Counted from the first letter of the stretch, positions 37,454 through 46,470 are shown. The stretch: DNA of 64,000 nucleotides from Mesorhizobium onobrychidis (GCF_024707545.1 NZ_CP062229.1:558001-622000); one strand, 5' to 3'. A program made the numbers and translations. The notes: generated by a model not told the origin, from the sequence alone.

Positions 37454-37929
37454 ATTATCCTCCCATAGACAGGGAGGCGTGCGGGCGCTTCGGCGACCGC
37501 CGTATCTCCCGCCTCAAAGCATAGCACGTCACGCGAACTGCGTCCCATTGCTAAGGCCGATTGCAAGAATGGCTCCCTTATGACGCCTTGGCTCGGGAAC
37601 AGTGGGCGGAAGGCCCTAGCAGGCCGTTGAAGAAGGATCACGTTTGGCCTGGAGGATGGCCTCGTCGCCATTGTGATGCGAATGTGATCTCGATCGAGCC
37701 GTGGTCCAGCAGTTCGGCGAAGCCATCCCTGCGACGTCGTCCAACTCCTCGCAGCCGGCCCAAGTGTAGGAAGACCGTCGAGGGACTGTAGCTGAGATCG
37801 ACGGCCACTTGGAGGACAAGACTTACAGCACGCTTTCGCCACCAGCCAGAACGATTGTCATAGCGGTGTCTGTCGCTGTCCTGAGTCCAGAAGCTCGAGT
37901 CTCGATTTTCGGGCAACAATCTTCGCCCG
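37454..37929. other. Region with no supported gene
   Basis: About 475 bp between the GYD gene and the SRAP pseudogene. Several open frames exist but none has a recognisable family, start site or codon pattern like its neighbours. It probably consists of decayed sequence in the mosaic region. Confidence 0.35.
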
Positions 37930-38210
37930 ATGTGTGGACGGGTTCATGTAAAGCGCTCTATCGCAGAGATGGTGGCGAAGTTTTCCTTCGCTGATCCGGA
38001 CAAGGTCGACCGGCTGTCGAACCAGTTTCCGGTCTAGAACGGCGCACCCCGGCTGACATATCCGATGATCGTTGTCGATGAGTTGGTGCGCGGTACGACC
38101 ATGTTTGTGTCGGCGCGGTGGGGTCTGATCCCGTATTGGGCGAAGGACCCGAAAGGTGGCGCACAGCCGAATCAACGCCAAGAGCGAGACTTTGAAGACC
38201 GACGGCCGAG
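37930..38210 (+). pseudogene. SRAP (YedK/HMCES) domain pseudogene
   Basis: Begins MCGRVHV, with the catalytic Cys2 typical of SOS-response-associated peptidases, which crosslink to abasic sites in single-stranded DNA. An in-frame TAG follows NQFPV, the frame resumes with NGAPRLTYPM and ARWGLIPYWAKDPK, then shifts to a second frame reading SRINAKSETLKTDGR. The remaining C-terminal half (with the catalytic Glu/His region) is absent. It is clearly non-functional. Confidence 0.75.
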
Positions 38211-38420
38211 TGGTGCCGCGCGAAGGCGGCGACTGGCAGGTGTCAAACGTGCGGTGCCGTGCCAATCGGCAGCTTTGCCCATTCCAAGATTGCGGGTCCC
38301 TGATATATTACTCTGACCATCTCGTTCGCAGGATCCGTTTTGCGCATATGCAGCCGGCAACTCGAGCGAGAGCGTAAGCAAGCCTTCCTTCCCGCCGACG
38401 CGCCGAACCTCGGAGGTGTT

Positions 38421-38987
38421 ATGCTAGTACTGGTTTTCGGCCTCGTGATCTTCTTCGGAATCCATTCTGTTCGGATCGCCGCCGGCAGCTTTCGTGATGA
38501 GCAAATCGCCACAAACGAGCGGCGCTGGAAGGGACTTTATTCGCTCCTATCGATCATCGGCTTCGTGCTGATCGTCTGGGGCTGGAGTCTTTATCGGCCC
38601 AATGCGCCTGAGATCTACGAGCCGCCCTCTTGGGGCCGCCATGTCGCGTCGGTGTTGGTGCTCGCCGCATTCGTCTTTCTGGCAGCCGCTTACTTGCCCA
38701 CGGGTTCAATCAAGCATCGGCTGAAGCACCCGATGCTGGTGGGCATCATCCTTTGGGCCATCGGCCACCTCCTGGCCAATGGCGACCTTGCCTCGCTCCT
38801 AGTCTTCGGAGCATTTCTGGTTTACGCGATTGTCGATCTCATTGCCGTCATTCCACGCGGCGATCCGGCACCCGCGGTCGTGCGACCGCGTAGCAACCTG
38901 ATTGCTGTGGGCATCGGCTTGGTGGCTTTCGCATTGTTCGGGCTCTGGCTGCACGGCTGGCTGTTCGGAGTCTCGCCCTTCGCTTGA
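38421..38987 (+). CDS. NnrU family membrane protein
   Basis: A 188-aa integral membrane protein with about six helices. The features of the NnrU family are visible: FFGIHSVRI near the N-terminus, RRWKGLYSLLSIIGFVLIVWG, and HPMLVGIILWAIGHLLANGDLASLLVF. The ATG at 38421 has CGGAGG 5-6 nt upstream; an upstream extension is unlikely. The family is linked to denitrification and to carotenoid isomerase-like proteins; no such genes are next to it here. Confidence 0.88.
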   Translation: MLVLVFGLVIFFGIHSVRIAAGSFRDEQIATNERRWKGLYSLLSIIGFVLIVWGWSLYRPNAPEIYEPPSWGRHVASVLVLAAFVFLAAAYLPTGSIKHRLKHPMLVGIILWAIGHLLANGDLASLLVFGAFLVYAIVDLIAVIPRGDPAPAVVRPRSNLIAVGIGLVAFALFGLWLHGWLFGVSPFA

Positions 38988-38999
38988 ACGTCCGCAGCG

Positions 39000-39467
39000 A
39001 CGGCGCGCCTTCGACTAGTGGCATCCCCCGAGTATCTCGCTGCGCATGGCACACCGGGATCGTTGGCGGAGATCGAGAGCCATTGTGGAATCCTCTATGC
39101 CAACCGCAATGCCGACTGGCGCTTCGGCAGTCCGGGGAACTGGACCGTGATCCGCCCTCGCGCGGCGCTTCGTGTCAATAACGGCGTGGTCATGCGCGAC
39201 ACCGCTGTCGCCGGCCTCGGCATTTCGCTGCTGCCTACCTTCTTCGTCCACTACCAGCTTGTAGACGGGGCCCTCACCCGAATCGACATTGGTGTAGAGG
39301 CCGAAGGCGCGGAGCTGTTCATCGCTTATCCGCGTGAGCGCAGTGCGTCAGCCAAGGTGCTCGCGCTCATCGAAAGTCTGCGGCGAAGCTTCGGCGATCC
39401 GCCTTATTGGGACCGAGCGTCCGACCAATCGCCGAGTCGCAACACGCGTCCGCCTTTTGAAGCTTAG
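39000..39467 (+). pseudogene. LysR-type regulator, 5'-truncated
   Basis: Encodes the second half of a LysR effector-binding domain: RLVASPEYLAAHGTPGSLAEIESH, VMRDTAVAGLGISLLPTFFV, and the final helix KVLALIESLRRSFGDPPYW. The whole N-terminal HTH and first subdomain are missing, replaced by the NnrU gene. A GTG could start a shortened protein, but it would lack DNA binding. Confidence 0.7.
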
Positions 39468-40006
39468 AAGAACCGTCACCGTCGCGCCGGAATGTGCCGC
39501 CGGCAATCTTGAATTGATGAGCCGCGTGTGCATTCCATATCACCAACAAGCGTTTGCGGCGGAAGAGCTATGGTCGCGAAACTAGTACAGCCAGTCCTTC
39601 GAAGCTCATATCGGGCGTTCTGCGGCTCAGGTGTTTGAACCAGCGGAACGCACCATTTCGTGACGTTCACGACAATAAGCGACAAGGTCGCCGTTCGCAC
39701 GCATCGCGGCCGTCCGAATGTCCGCTATCGTTTTTCGGACACCAGAAGTTGCCGGTCTGCTTCCGGCCCCGGTCCTGCCGGACGGCAAGGCGCCCACAAG
39801 CGGTCGTCAAGTATGCCCCATAGCTCTATCTGCAACCTTGTGAGAACACGCTAGCCGGCGTTCGACCAACCGGCGGCGGCGGGCGGCCTGAAATGTGCAG
39901 ATCGAGAGACAGTCGCCCATCACGTTTCCCTTCCACTCTGCCATTGTCTGGAACCCAATCGGTTTCAGATGACTTGTTCGTTGATAGCTCTTGAAGGGAG
40001 AAACCA
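39468..40006. other. Region without supported gene; ends in repeat leader
   Basis: About 540 bp. No family similarity is seen in the first 430 bp. The last 90-100 bp (from about 39,930, with CTGGAACCCAATCGG) are homologous to the leader of the repeated 77-codon gene, as at 23.15 and 32.0 kb. Confidence 0.4.
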
Positions 40007-40240
40007 TTGTCCGCACCTGAGGAAATGGATGTCGTCCTCGAAAAGCTGCCTTTGAGGATCGGCGCCTACATACCAGACGACTTGCTGGAAGACTGGTTCG
40101 CGCCGGGAACGGGCATGAACCCGGTCAGCCCGGCAGCGCTGGCGGCCGCCAAGACTTACGGATGGCGCTTCGAATGCGAGTTCAAGCACTACCCCGAACG
40201 GATGGAGGGCGTGTTCTGGAAGTGGGTGCCGGCGATCTGA
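40007..40240 (+). CDS. Repeated small gene, intact copy 4 (77 aa, unknown function)
   Basis: A 77-aa protein that differs from the copy at 32075 in only three residues near the start and middle (PEE for PKE, PAA for KEA). It has the same TTG start and AAGGGAG site. It is followed after 73 bp by the convergent CxxCxGxG gene, as at copy 2. Intact reading frames in two copies argue that the protein is used. Confidence 0.65.
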   Translation: MSAPEEMDVVLEKLPLRIGAYIPDDLLEDWFAPGTGMNPVSPAALAAAKTYGWRFECEFKHYPERMEGVFWKWVPAI

Positions 40241-40313
40241 TCCGCACCATTGCCATGGGCCCCTTGGCGCTTCGGTGATCAAGGTTGCCGCGAGATCGCT
40301 CCCCCTGATCGCC

Positions 40314-40625
40314 TTAGCCGCCGCCGATCGGCGTCGTCACCTTTCCGGTTCCGCCGCATTCGGGGCAGGCGCGGCCGTCGATCATGCCTGTCCCGGCGCA
40401 GCGGTGGCACATATGCTCGCCGGCGCCAGGAATGCCAGCCGCGTCGGCATTGGCTTGATCTTCCGCAAGTTGCGCAGGTTTGCCTTGCAGCTTGCCTCGC
40501 AACCGGGCGGCGGTCTCGTCGACTTCAAGCGACGTGCTGCTGTCGTCGGGTTCGCCGGATTGGCCTATGGTTTCGTTGCGCGGCCGGTCGTTGGTGCCTG
40601 TCGTTATCTTTGCTTTCTGAGCCAT
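40314..40625 (-). CDS. Small CxxCxGxG zinc-finger protein, copy B
   Basis: A 103-aa near-identical paralog of the protein at 24041-24346. Differences cluster in the middle (EPDDSSTSLEVDE instead of EGLPGSKPLEVDE) and at the C-terminal GGG. Both DnaJ-type CxxCxGxG knuckles are intact. The start MAQKAK at 40625 is conserved between copies, and the sequence upstream stays similar for about 85 bp. Confidence 0.65.
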   Translation of the reverse strand: MAQKAKITTGTNDRPRNETIGQSGEPDDSSTSLEVDETAARLRGKLQGKPAQLAEDQANADAAGIPGAGEHMCHRCAGTGMIDGRACPECGGTGKVTTPIGGG

Positions 40626-40839
40626 TGCAGTACTCTTTTGCGGTGGCGCAGCTCTCAGCTTCTGCGGTTCGAACGCCTCAGCTCCGCAGAGGTTCCGGGT
40701 TGGCAATCATTCGCCGGCGGGCCGGACGGACGTGGCAAACAGCCAAGCGCATCCAGGGTGAAACGGCACGCGATCAGGGAGACACTCAAGCAGGGCAGGA
40801 AATTCCCTTCAATGGCGCCGCGCCGCTTTTGGGCCAGCG

Positions 40840-41343
40840 CTACGACAGCCGCTCCGACCGCACTTTCACATCGTCGCTCAGCTGCCGCACGATCCCGGCG
40901 GTCTTGCGGATGTCGGCTTCGTCGAGAGCGACGCCCATGGTCGAGGCGATCGCCATGAGCTGGGCGTTCAGCTCGCCGTAGCGCGCGGCGCCTTTGCGCG
41001 TCAGCTGCACAAGCTTCGAGCGCCGGTGTTTTGGATTGTCGATGAATTCGACGAGCCCCTCGGCCGCAAGCTCATCCGCCAGCCGCTGCATGCGCTGACG
41101 GCTGGTGGGTCGCATCTGGGCGATCTGCGGCACGGTGAGCGGACCAAGCAGCGCCACGCTTCGCATGAAGCCGAACGCACCACCGCCCCAACTGGTGATG
41201 AGCCCGGTCTTCTGGCCGAGAGCCCGTATCCTGAAGAAGCACTGGGCCACTTCGAGCATCAGCTCGGTGATCGCCTCGGCCTTGCCGTCATTGTTGGGGT
41301 CCGCCCCCTTCGTTCGGTCAGTCCCGTGTCGTGCCGACGCCAT
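40840..41343 (-). CDS. MarR-family transcriptional regulator
   Basis: A 167-aa winged-helix regulator with GPLTVPQIAQMRPTSRQRMQRLADELAAEGLVEFIDNPKHRRSKLVQLTRKGAARY, which covers the recognition helix and wing of MarR proteins (dimerisation helices at both ends). The ATG at 41343 has GGAAAGAAAG upstream. It is divergent from the methyltransferase gene, and two matching palindromes in the intergenic region are probable operators for both genes. Confidence 0.9.
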   Translation of the reverse strand: MASARHGTDRTKGADPNNDGKAEAITELMLEVAQCFFRIRALGQKTGLITSWGGGAFGFMRSVALLGPLTVPQIAQMRPTSRQRMQRLADELAAEGLVEFIDNPKHRRSKLVQLTRKGAARYGELNAQLMAIASTMGVALDEADIRKTAGIVRQLSDDVKVRSERLS

Positions 41344-41394
41344 CGCTTTCTTTCCATCTATCCAGGCCAATTCTGTCGGGGCCAACTTCTGCGA

Positions 41395-41440
41395 TTGACA
41401 CCACAGTTGTCAACTTTTAGGATGACACCTTGATTGTCAT
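41395..41440. promoter_or_regulatory. Twin palindromic operators (TGACA-N7-TGTCA), probable MarR sites
   Basis: Two 17-bp palindromes with identical arms and spacing: TGACA-CCACAGT-TGTCA (41396-41412) and TGACA-CCTTGAT-TGTCA (41423-41439), centres 27 bp apart. They lie 50-95 bp from both divergent start codons. Such pairs are typical of MarR autoregulation. The sequence match is exact; binding is inferred. Confidence 0.65.
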
Positions 41441-41489
41441 TTCTAAGCGGCTATGAGCTTCGTAGCCCTAGGCATCTGCGGGAGCAGAC

Positions 41490-41990
41490 ATGGAAACGGA
41501 ACCGGCTGGGGAAGAGGTAACCGACAGCGGAACCGCAGGTGTCATCGCGAGACCGCCCCTGCTCTTTCTCGCTGCTTTTCTGATTGGCTTCGTGCTGGAT
41601 CGCCTGCTGCGTTTGCCGTTCCCGATTCCCAGGAATGACCTGGTCACCTGGATCATCGGCGGCGCGCTGATCGTGATCGGTTTTGCGCTTTTCGCCGCGG
41701 GCATTCGCAACTTCATGCGCGCGGAGACGCCGGTGCCGACGAATGAGCCGACGCGCGTGCTGGTGACGACCGGCATCCACGGCTGGACGCGCAATCCGAT
41801 CTACCTCGGCATGTTCCTCATCTATGGCGGCATCGGCGTAGCCGCGCAGAATATCTGGATCCTTGTCCTGACGCTGCCGCTGGCGATCCTGATCCGCTAC
41901 GGCGTCGTCGCCCGCGAGGAGGCCTATCTCGAGCGGCGTTTCGGCGATGCCTATCGCGACTACAAGCAAAGCGTGCGGCGCTGGCTCTGA
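41490..41990 (+). CDS. Isoprenylcysteine carboxyl methyltransferase-like membrane protein
   Basis: A 166-aa protein with three to four membrane helices and the ICMT/PEMT-type C-terminal motif: GIHGWTRNPIYLGMFLIYGG, then AREEAYLERRFGDAYRDYKQSVRRWL. The HGWTRNPIYLG and EE/YR residues bind S-adenosylmethionine in this superfamily. Substrate is unknown. Expression is probably repressed by the divergent MarR protein. Confidence 0.88.
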   Translation: METEPAGEEVTDSGTAGVIARPPLLFLAAFLIGFVLDRLLRLPFPIPRNDLVTWIIGGALIVIGFALFAAGIRNFMRAETPVPTNEPTRVLVTTGIHGWTRNPIYLGMFLIYGGIGVAAQNIWILVLTLPLAILIRYGVVAREEAYLERRFGDAYRDYKQSVRRWL

Positions 41991-42094
41991 GCGCCGCAGG
42001 AATGCCGACAGCGTGCTCTGATCCCAAAGTCTCGCCGAGCTGGTACTATTTTGTCGGCTGACGACGATCCAGAACCAACACTTAGGGATTTCAA

Positions 42095-42892
42095 ATGAAA
42101 CTCGGCTTCATCGGCACAGGCGCGCTCACGTCAGCGATTGTCACCGGACTTAAATCCGCCGCGGACAATTCCGTACCGGTTGTCCTGTCGCCTCGTAATG
42201 AAGAAATCGCTGCCGGCCTGGCGCTTCGCTACCCGGATGTACGCGTTGCACCCGATAATCAGGCCGTCCTCGACAGTTGCGATACGATCATGCTGGCGGT
42301 TCGGCCGCAGATTGCGCATGAGGTGCTTGCAGAACTGCGGTTTCGTCGTGACCATCACGTCGTCAGCTTGATCGCCACCCTGTCGCGCGAGGAGATAGCC
42401 ACGTTGATCGCTCCTGTGGAGCAGGTGACGAAAGCACTTCCCATGCCGATGATCGCTCACAGGCAGGGAGCGACAATCATCTGTCCGCCCGATCGGCGCA
42501 TGTCGGCGTTTTTCGGCCGGCTGGGAAAGGTGATCGAGGTCGAGGATCCGAGCGAGTTCGACGCGCTGAGCGTCGTTACCGCGACATTTGCCAGCTATTT
42601 CAAATATCTCGATACAATCCGTGGCTGGCTGACAGAACATGGCGTCGCGGATGCGCGGGCGCACGACTATATCGTCACCATTTTCAAAGCGCTGGCCAAC
42701 GCACCGGAAACAGCACCGGATACGGGCTTCATGGATCTGGCGCAACACTATGCAACACGCGGCGGGCTCAACGAACAGATTTTGCGCGAGCTCACGGCAC
42801 GGAATGTCTTCGATGCCTTCGCAGAAAGCCTGGATGGCGTGCATCGGCGTATCGCGGCAGGAGCAGCGCCGCGCATTGGCCCTCCATCGTGA
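42095..42892 (+). CDS. Pyrroline-5-carboxylate reductase-like protein (ProC family)
   Basis: A 265-aa oxidoreductase with an N-terminal Rossmann motif GFIGTGALTSAI and the ProC-type arrangement (LAVRPQIAHEVL; KALPMPMIAHRQGATIICP). The C-terminal helical domain is shortened and divergent from true ProC. It starts a tightly spaced five-gene operon for D-amino acid or imine metabolism, so it may reduce a related cyclic imine rather than make proline. Confidence 0.8.
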   Translation: MKLGFIGTGALTSAIVTGLKSAADNSVPVVLSPRNEEIAAGLALRYPDVRVAPDNQAVLDSCDTIMLAVRPQIAHEVLAELRFRRDHHVVSLIATLSREEIATLIAPVEQVTKALPMPMIAHRQGATIICPPDRRMSAFFGRLGKVIEVEDPSEFDALSVVTATFASYFKYLDTIRGWLTEHGVADARAHDYIVTIFKALANAPETAPDTGFMDLAQHYATRGGLNEQILRELTARNVFDAFAESLDGVHRRIAAGAAPRIGPPS

Positions 42893-43863
42893 CGATGACA
42901 GTCGGCCCTGCCATAATCCTCCACACCAGCTCGCCGGCGGTGGCGATGAAGCTGTTGCGGGACAAGCATCTTGGGCTGTCGGTTTACCCTTGTGACAGCT
43001 ACGCCGGTCTGGCCGCCCTGATAGAAGAGACAAAGGCCGAGATCGTCTACTCGGTGCGCTTCGACGGCACAGCGCGCTTTCCGCGTTCCGCTCTCCTGGA
43101 AAGCCCGACGGTGAAATGGGTGTCGGTCGGCGGGTCGGGGACGGATCATCTGGGTCGCTGGAACCCCGAAAAGGTGACGGTGACGAACGCCGCCGGTGTC
43201 GCGGCCGATATGATGGCCGAGTACGCGCTGGGGGCGATGCTGTCCTTCTCGCTGGGTCTACGAAATTTCGCCAGGCATCAGCGCGCCCGGACATGGATCA
43301 CCGGTACGGTCGAGCCGATCCAGGGCAAGACCTTGCTGCTGCTCGGCCTCGGCAGGACCGGGCAGGCATTGGCCCGGCGCGCCAAGGCCTTGGGGCTGAC
43401 GACGCTGGGCGTGCGTGCGCATCCGAGGCCAACCGTCGATGTCGACGAGGTTCACGGTATCGAGGCATTGCCGGGGCTTTGGGGCCGGGCCGACTTCATC
43501 ACCTGTTGCGTGCCGCTGCTGGAGACGACGCGCGGGCTGATCGGCGCTGCGGCGTTTGCCGCGATGAACCCGTCGGCGGTGCTCATCGACGTTTCGCGTG
43601 GCGGCGTCGTCGACGAGGCAGCACTGCTGTCGGCGCTCGACGGCGGCCGTATCAAAGGCGCCGCGCTCGATGTTTTTTCGACCGAGCCGCTGCCAAAGGA
43701 TCATCCACTTTGGCAGTATGAGAACGTGATCGTCACCCCGCATTGCTCGTCGGTCTATGAAGGCTGGGAGGAGAAAGCCCTCGATATGTTCGCAGACAAT
43801 CTCAGCCGCTATCGGCGCGGCGAAAAGCTGCTCGGCGTTGTCGATCCAATGCGCGGCTACTAG
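42889..43863 (+). CDS. D-2-hydroxyacid dehydrogenase family protein
   Basis: A 324-aa NAD(P)-dependent enzyme: GLGRTGQALARRAKALG (dinucleotide fold, about residues 147-163), then DVSRGGVVDEAALL with the catalytic Arg, and VTPHCSSVYEGWEEK with the catalytic His. This subgroup resembles glyoxylate/hydroxypyruvate reductase GhrA. It starts at GTG overlapping the previous stop (GTGA) or at ATG six bases later. It probably reduces the 2-oxoacid formed by the following oxidase. Confidence 0.88.
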   Translation: MTMTVGPAIILHTSSPAVAMKLLRDKHLGLSVYPCDSYAGLAALIEETKAEIVYSVRFDGTARFPRSALLESPTVKWVSVGGSGTDHLGRWNPEKVTVTNAAGVAADMMAEYALGAMLSFSLGLRNFARHQRARTWITGTVEPIQGKTLLLLGLGRTGQALARRAKALGLTTLGVRAHPRPTVDVDEVHGIEALPGLWGRADFITCCVPLLETTRGLIGAAAFAAMNPSAVLIDVSRGGVVDEAALLSALDGGRIKGAALDVFSTEPLPKDHPLWQYENVIVTPHCSSVYEGWEEKALDMFADNLSRYRRGEKLLGVVDPMRGY

Positions 43864-43865
43864 CG

Positions 43866-45044
43866 ATGAAGTCTCCCGACAGCGCCTCGATACAGGAAGC
43901 CGATATCGCGATCATCGGCGGCGGCATTGCCGGAGCGAGTGCGGCCTACGAACTGGCGGCCATCTCGTCGGTCATCCTGCTCGAGCGCGAAAGCCATTGC
44001 GGCTACCATTCCACCGGCCGGTCGGCCGCGAGCTTTACGGAGAATTACGGCAACGCCGTCATCCGACGGCTGGCGATCGCCAGCCGGTCTTTTCTCGAAG
44101 CGCCGCCCGAGGGCTTTTGCGATCATCCCTTGATGCTTCCGCGTGGCATGCTGACCATCGCGCGCCAGGATCAGCTGGGCCGGCTTGAAGAGGAACTCGA
44201 AAGGGCCCGCCAACTGGTCCCGTCGATCCATCGGGTCAGCCCCGAACAGGCGTTTGCGCGCGTGCCGGTGCTGCGATCCGACTATGTCGCCGGTGCGATC
44301 GTCGAACCGGACTGTCGCGAGATCGACGTCAACGAGCTTCATCAGGGTTTCCTGCGCAACGCGCGCAAGCGTGGCGGCCGGATCGTCACCAATGCAGGCG
44401 TCGAGGCGATCGAGCGGCACAAGGATCGCTGGATGCTGCAGACGAGCCAGGGACTGTTCGCCGCGCCGATCCTCGTCAATGCGGCCGGCGCCTGGGCGGA
44501 CAGGATCGCCGCTTTGGCCAAAATTGCGCCGATCGGTCTCGTGCCGAAGCGACGTACCGCATTCCATGTCGCGGCACCGGATGACGTCTCCATTGCCGGC
44601 TGGCCGCTGGTCAACGATGTCGGCGAGGAATTCTACTTCAAGCCGGACGCCGGCCGGATTTTCGTCTCGCCGGCGGATGCGACCCCGAGCGAGCCGATGG
44701 ACGCCTTTCCCGACGATTTCGACGTCGCCGTAGGGGTCGATCGCCTGCAGCGGGCGACGACGATCGACGTGCGCCGGATAGAACACCAATGGGCGGGCCT
44801 GCGCAGTTTCGTGAGCGACGCCTCGCCGGTGGTGGGCTTCGATGCCGAGGCCGAGGGCTTCTTCTGGCTGGCGGGCCAGGGCGGCTACGGCATCAAGACA
44901 TCGCCGGCCTTGGCCAGGGCATGTCGCGATCTGATCGGCACCGGACGCTTGCCGGATGATCTGTTGCGTCAAGGCATCGAGCCGGGCGATCTTGCGCCTG
45001 GCCGGATCGGGGCGACATCTGCGCCGGAGGAAAAAGCATCGTGA
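43866..45044 (+). CDS. FAD-dependent D-amino acid oxidase/dehydrogenase (DadA-like)
   Basis: A 392-aa DAO-family flavoprotein. The FAD motif IIGGGIAGASAAYEL (about residues 16-30) is intact and the HSTGRSAASFTENYGN segment is characteristic. The C-terminal GQGGYGIKTSPALARACRDLI is the FAD-phosphate-contacting region. It would oxidise a D- or secondary amine to the imino acid. It starts 2 nt after the previous stop and is followed by a RidA protein that would hydrolyse the imine. A coherent pathway step. Confidence 0.9.
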   Translation: MKSPDSASIQEADIAIIGGGIAGASAAYELAAISSVILLERESHCGYHSTGRSAASFTENYGNAVIRRLAIASRSFLEAPPEGFCDHPLMLPRGMLTIARQDQLGRLEEELERARQLVPSIHRVSPEQAFARVPVLRSDYVAGAIVEPDCREIDVNELHQGFLRNARKRGGRIVTNAGVEAIERHKDRWMLQTSQGLFAAPILVNAAGAWADRIAALAKIAPIGLVPKRRTAFHVAAPDDVSIAGWPLVNDVGEEFYFKPDAGRIFVSPADATPSEPMDAFPDDFDVAVGVDRLQRATTIDVRRIEHQWAGLRSFVSDASPVVGFDAEAEGFFWLAGQGGYGIKTSPALARACRDLIGTGRLPDDLLRQGIEPGDLAPGRIGATSAPEEKAS

Positions 45045-45058
45045 GGAAGGATGACCGC

Positions 45059-45406
45059 ATGACAATCGAACGTTTCGAGAATGGCCCACGCTTCTGCCGC
45101 GTGCTCAGCCACAATGGCATTGTCTATCTGGCCGGCATGACGGCCGACGATCTGTCGGGCGACACCACGCAGCAGACGCGCGACGTGCTCGCCAAGATCG
45201 ACACCTATCTGGCGAAGGCCGGCAGCGACAAATCCAGGATCCTGAGCGCCACGGTATGGCTGCGCGACATTGCCGACTTCGACAAGATGAACGCCGCCTG
45301 GGATGCCTGGATCGACAAAAGCGCCATGCCGGTGCGGGCAACGGTCGAGGCCCGGCTCGCCGGCGACGGCTATCGCGTCGAGATCATGGTGACCGCGGCA
45401 GCCTGA
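45059..45406 (+). CDS. RidA/YjgF family enamine/imine deaminase
   Basis: A 115-aa protein with VVYLAGMTADDLSGDTTQQTRDVLAKID-type N-terminal and MNAAWDAWIDKSAMPVRATVEARLAG, which contains the conserved arginine of RidA. It probably accelerates hydrolysis of the imine made by the upstream oxidase. The ATG at 45059 has GAGGAAGG upstream; a GTG at 45041 is the alternative. It nearly touches both neighbours. Confidence 0.9.
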   Translation: MTIERFENGPRFCRVLSHNGIVYLAGMTADDLSGDTTQQTRDVLAKIDTYLAKAGSDKSRILSATVWLRDIADFDKMNAAWDAWIDKSAMPVRATVEARLAGDGYRVEIMVTAAA

Positions 45407-45433
45407 ACTGCGATCTATTGGGGAGACGACGCC

Positions 45434-46348
45434 ATGGCTCGAGACCTGACCATCGCGGTCTGCCAGACCGGCCCTGTACAAAAAAGCGCGCAACGATCCG
45501 AAACGGTGGACCGGCTGGTCGCGCTTCTGGAAAAGGCGGCGGCCGCCGGCGCGGAAATCGCGGTGTTTCCCGAACTGGCGCTGACAACCTTCTTTCCGCG
45601 CTGGCGGATCGACGACCAGGCCGAGATCGAGGCGTTCTTCGAGCCGGCCATGCCGGGCCCGCAGACGCAGCGCCTTTACGACACCGCGGCGCGGCTCAAG
45701 ATAGGCTTCGCGCTCGGATATGCCGAGCTGACGCGCGTCGACGGGGTCACGCGCCGCTTCAACACGATGGATCTGGTCGGGCAGGACGGCAAGCTTGTCG
45801 GGCGCTATCGCAAAATCCATGTGCCGGGATCGAGTGAGCCGGAACCGGGCACGACCGTCCATCTCGAGCGGCGTTATTTCGAGCCCGGCAATCTCGGCTT
45901 TCCGGTCTTCGTCTATCGCGGCGTGCGCGTCGGCATGGCCATCTGCAACGACCGGCGCTGGCCGGAGACTTACCGCATGCTCTGTCTCAACGGCGCTGAA
46001 ATTGTCGTGATCGGCTACAACACGCCGCTGCTGCTCGATGAGGCGCCGGCGCTGGCGCATCTGCGCATGTTCCACAACCATCTGCCGATGCAGGCCGGCG
46101 CCTATCAGAACACTGTCTGGGTCGCGGCAGCGGCCAAGGCCGGCGTCGAGGACGGCCAGGCCTTGATCGGCGGCTCCTGCATCATCGCCCCGACCGGCGA
46201 AATCGCGGCGCAGGCGATGTCGCTCGACGACGAGGTGATCGTCCATCGCGCCGATCTCGACCTGATCGCCGTCTGCCGCAAGGTGAATTTCGACTTCGCC
46301 AGATATCGTCGGCCCGACCAATATCGGCTGATCGCGGATCAGGTTTGA
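45434..46348 (+). CDS. N-carbamoyl-D-amino acid hydrolase (nitrilase superfamily)
   Basis: A 304-aa amidohydrolase with the Glu-Lys-Cys triad of the nitrilase superfamily: E47 (VFPELALTTFFPRW), K127 (YRKIHVPG) and C171 (AICNDRRWPE). The RRWPETYR segment after the cysteine and overall length match Agrobacterium N-carbamoyl-D-amino acid hydrolase. It would release D-amino acid, ammonia and carbon dioxide, feeding the D-amino acid oxidase encoded just before it. Confidence 0.92.
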   Translation: MARDLTIAVCQTGPVQKSAQRSETVDRLVALLEKAAAAGAEIAVFPELALTTFFPRWRIDDQAEIEAFFEPAMPGPQTQRLYDTAARLKIGFALGYAELTRVDGVTRRFNTMDLVGQDGKLVGRYRKIHVPGSSEPEPGTTVHLERRYFEPGNLGFPVFVYRGVRVGMAICNDRRWPETYRMLCLNGAEIVVIGYNTPLLLDEAPALAHLRMFHNHLPMQAGAYQNTVWVAAAAKAGVEDGQALIGGSCIIAPTGEIAAQAMSLDDEVIVHRADLDLIAVCRKVNFDFARYRRPDQYRLIADQV

Positions 46349-46370
46349 GGTGACGGTCCTCGCTGGCGTC

Positions 46371-46470
46371 AGAGCGCTTTGCGTTTTGGTGGAACCAAAA
46401 CGGCGCCCTAACTCTTTGTTTTAACGCATTTTGTCGGACGCCAAACGAAGACGTTTGGCTGCAAAATGCT

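Noticed and set aside
37638..37919. Possible HTH or transposase fragment on the minus strand (LQVAVDLSYSPSTVFLHLGRL)
   Set aside because: The HTH resemblance is short, and no neighbouring sequence supports a transposase or regulator family.
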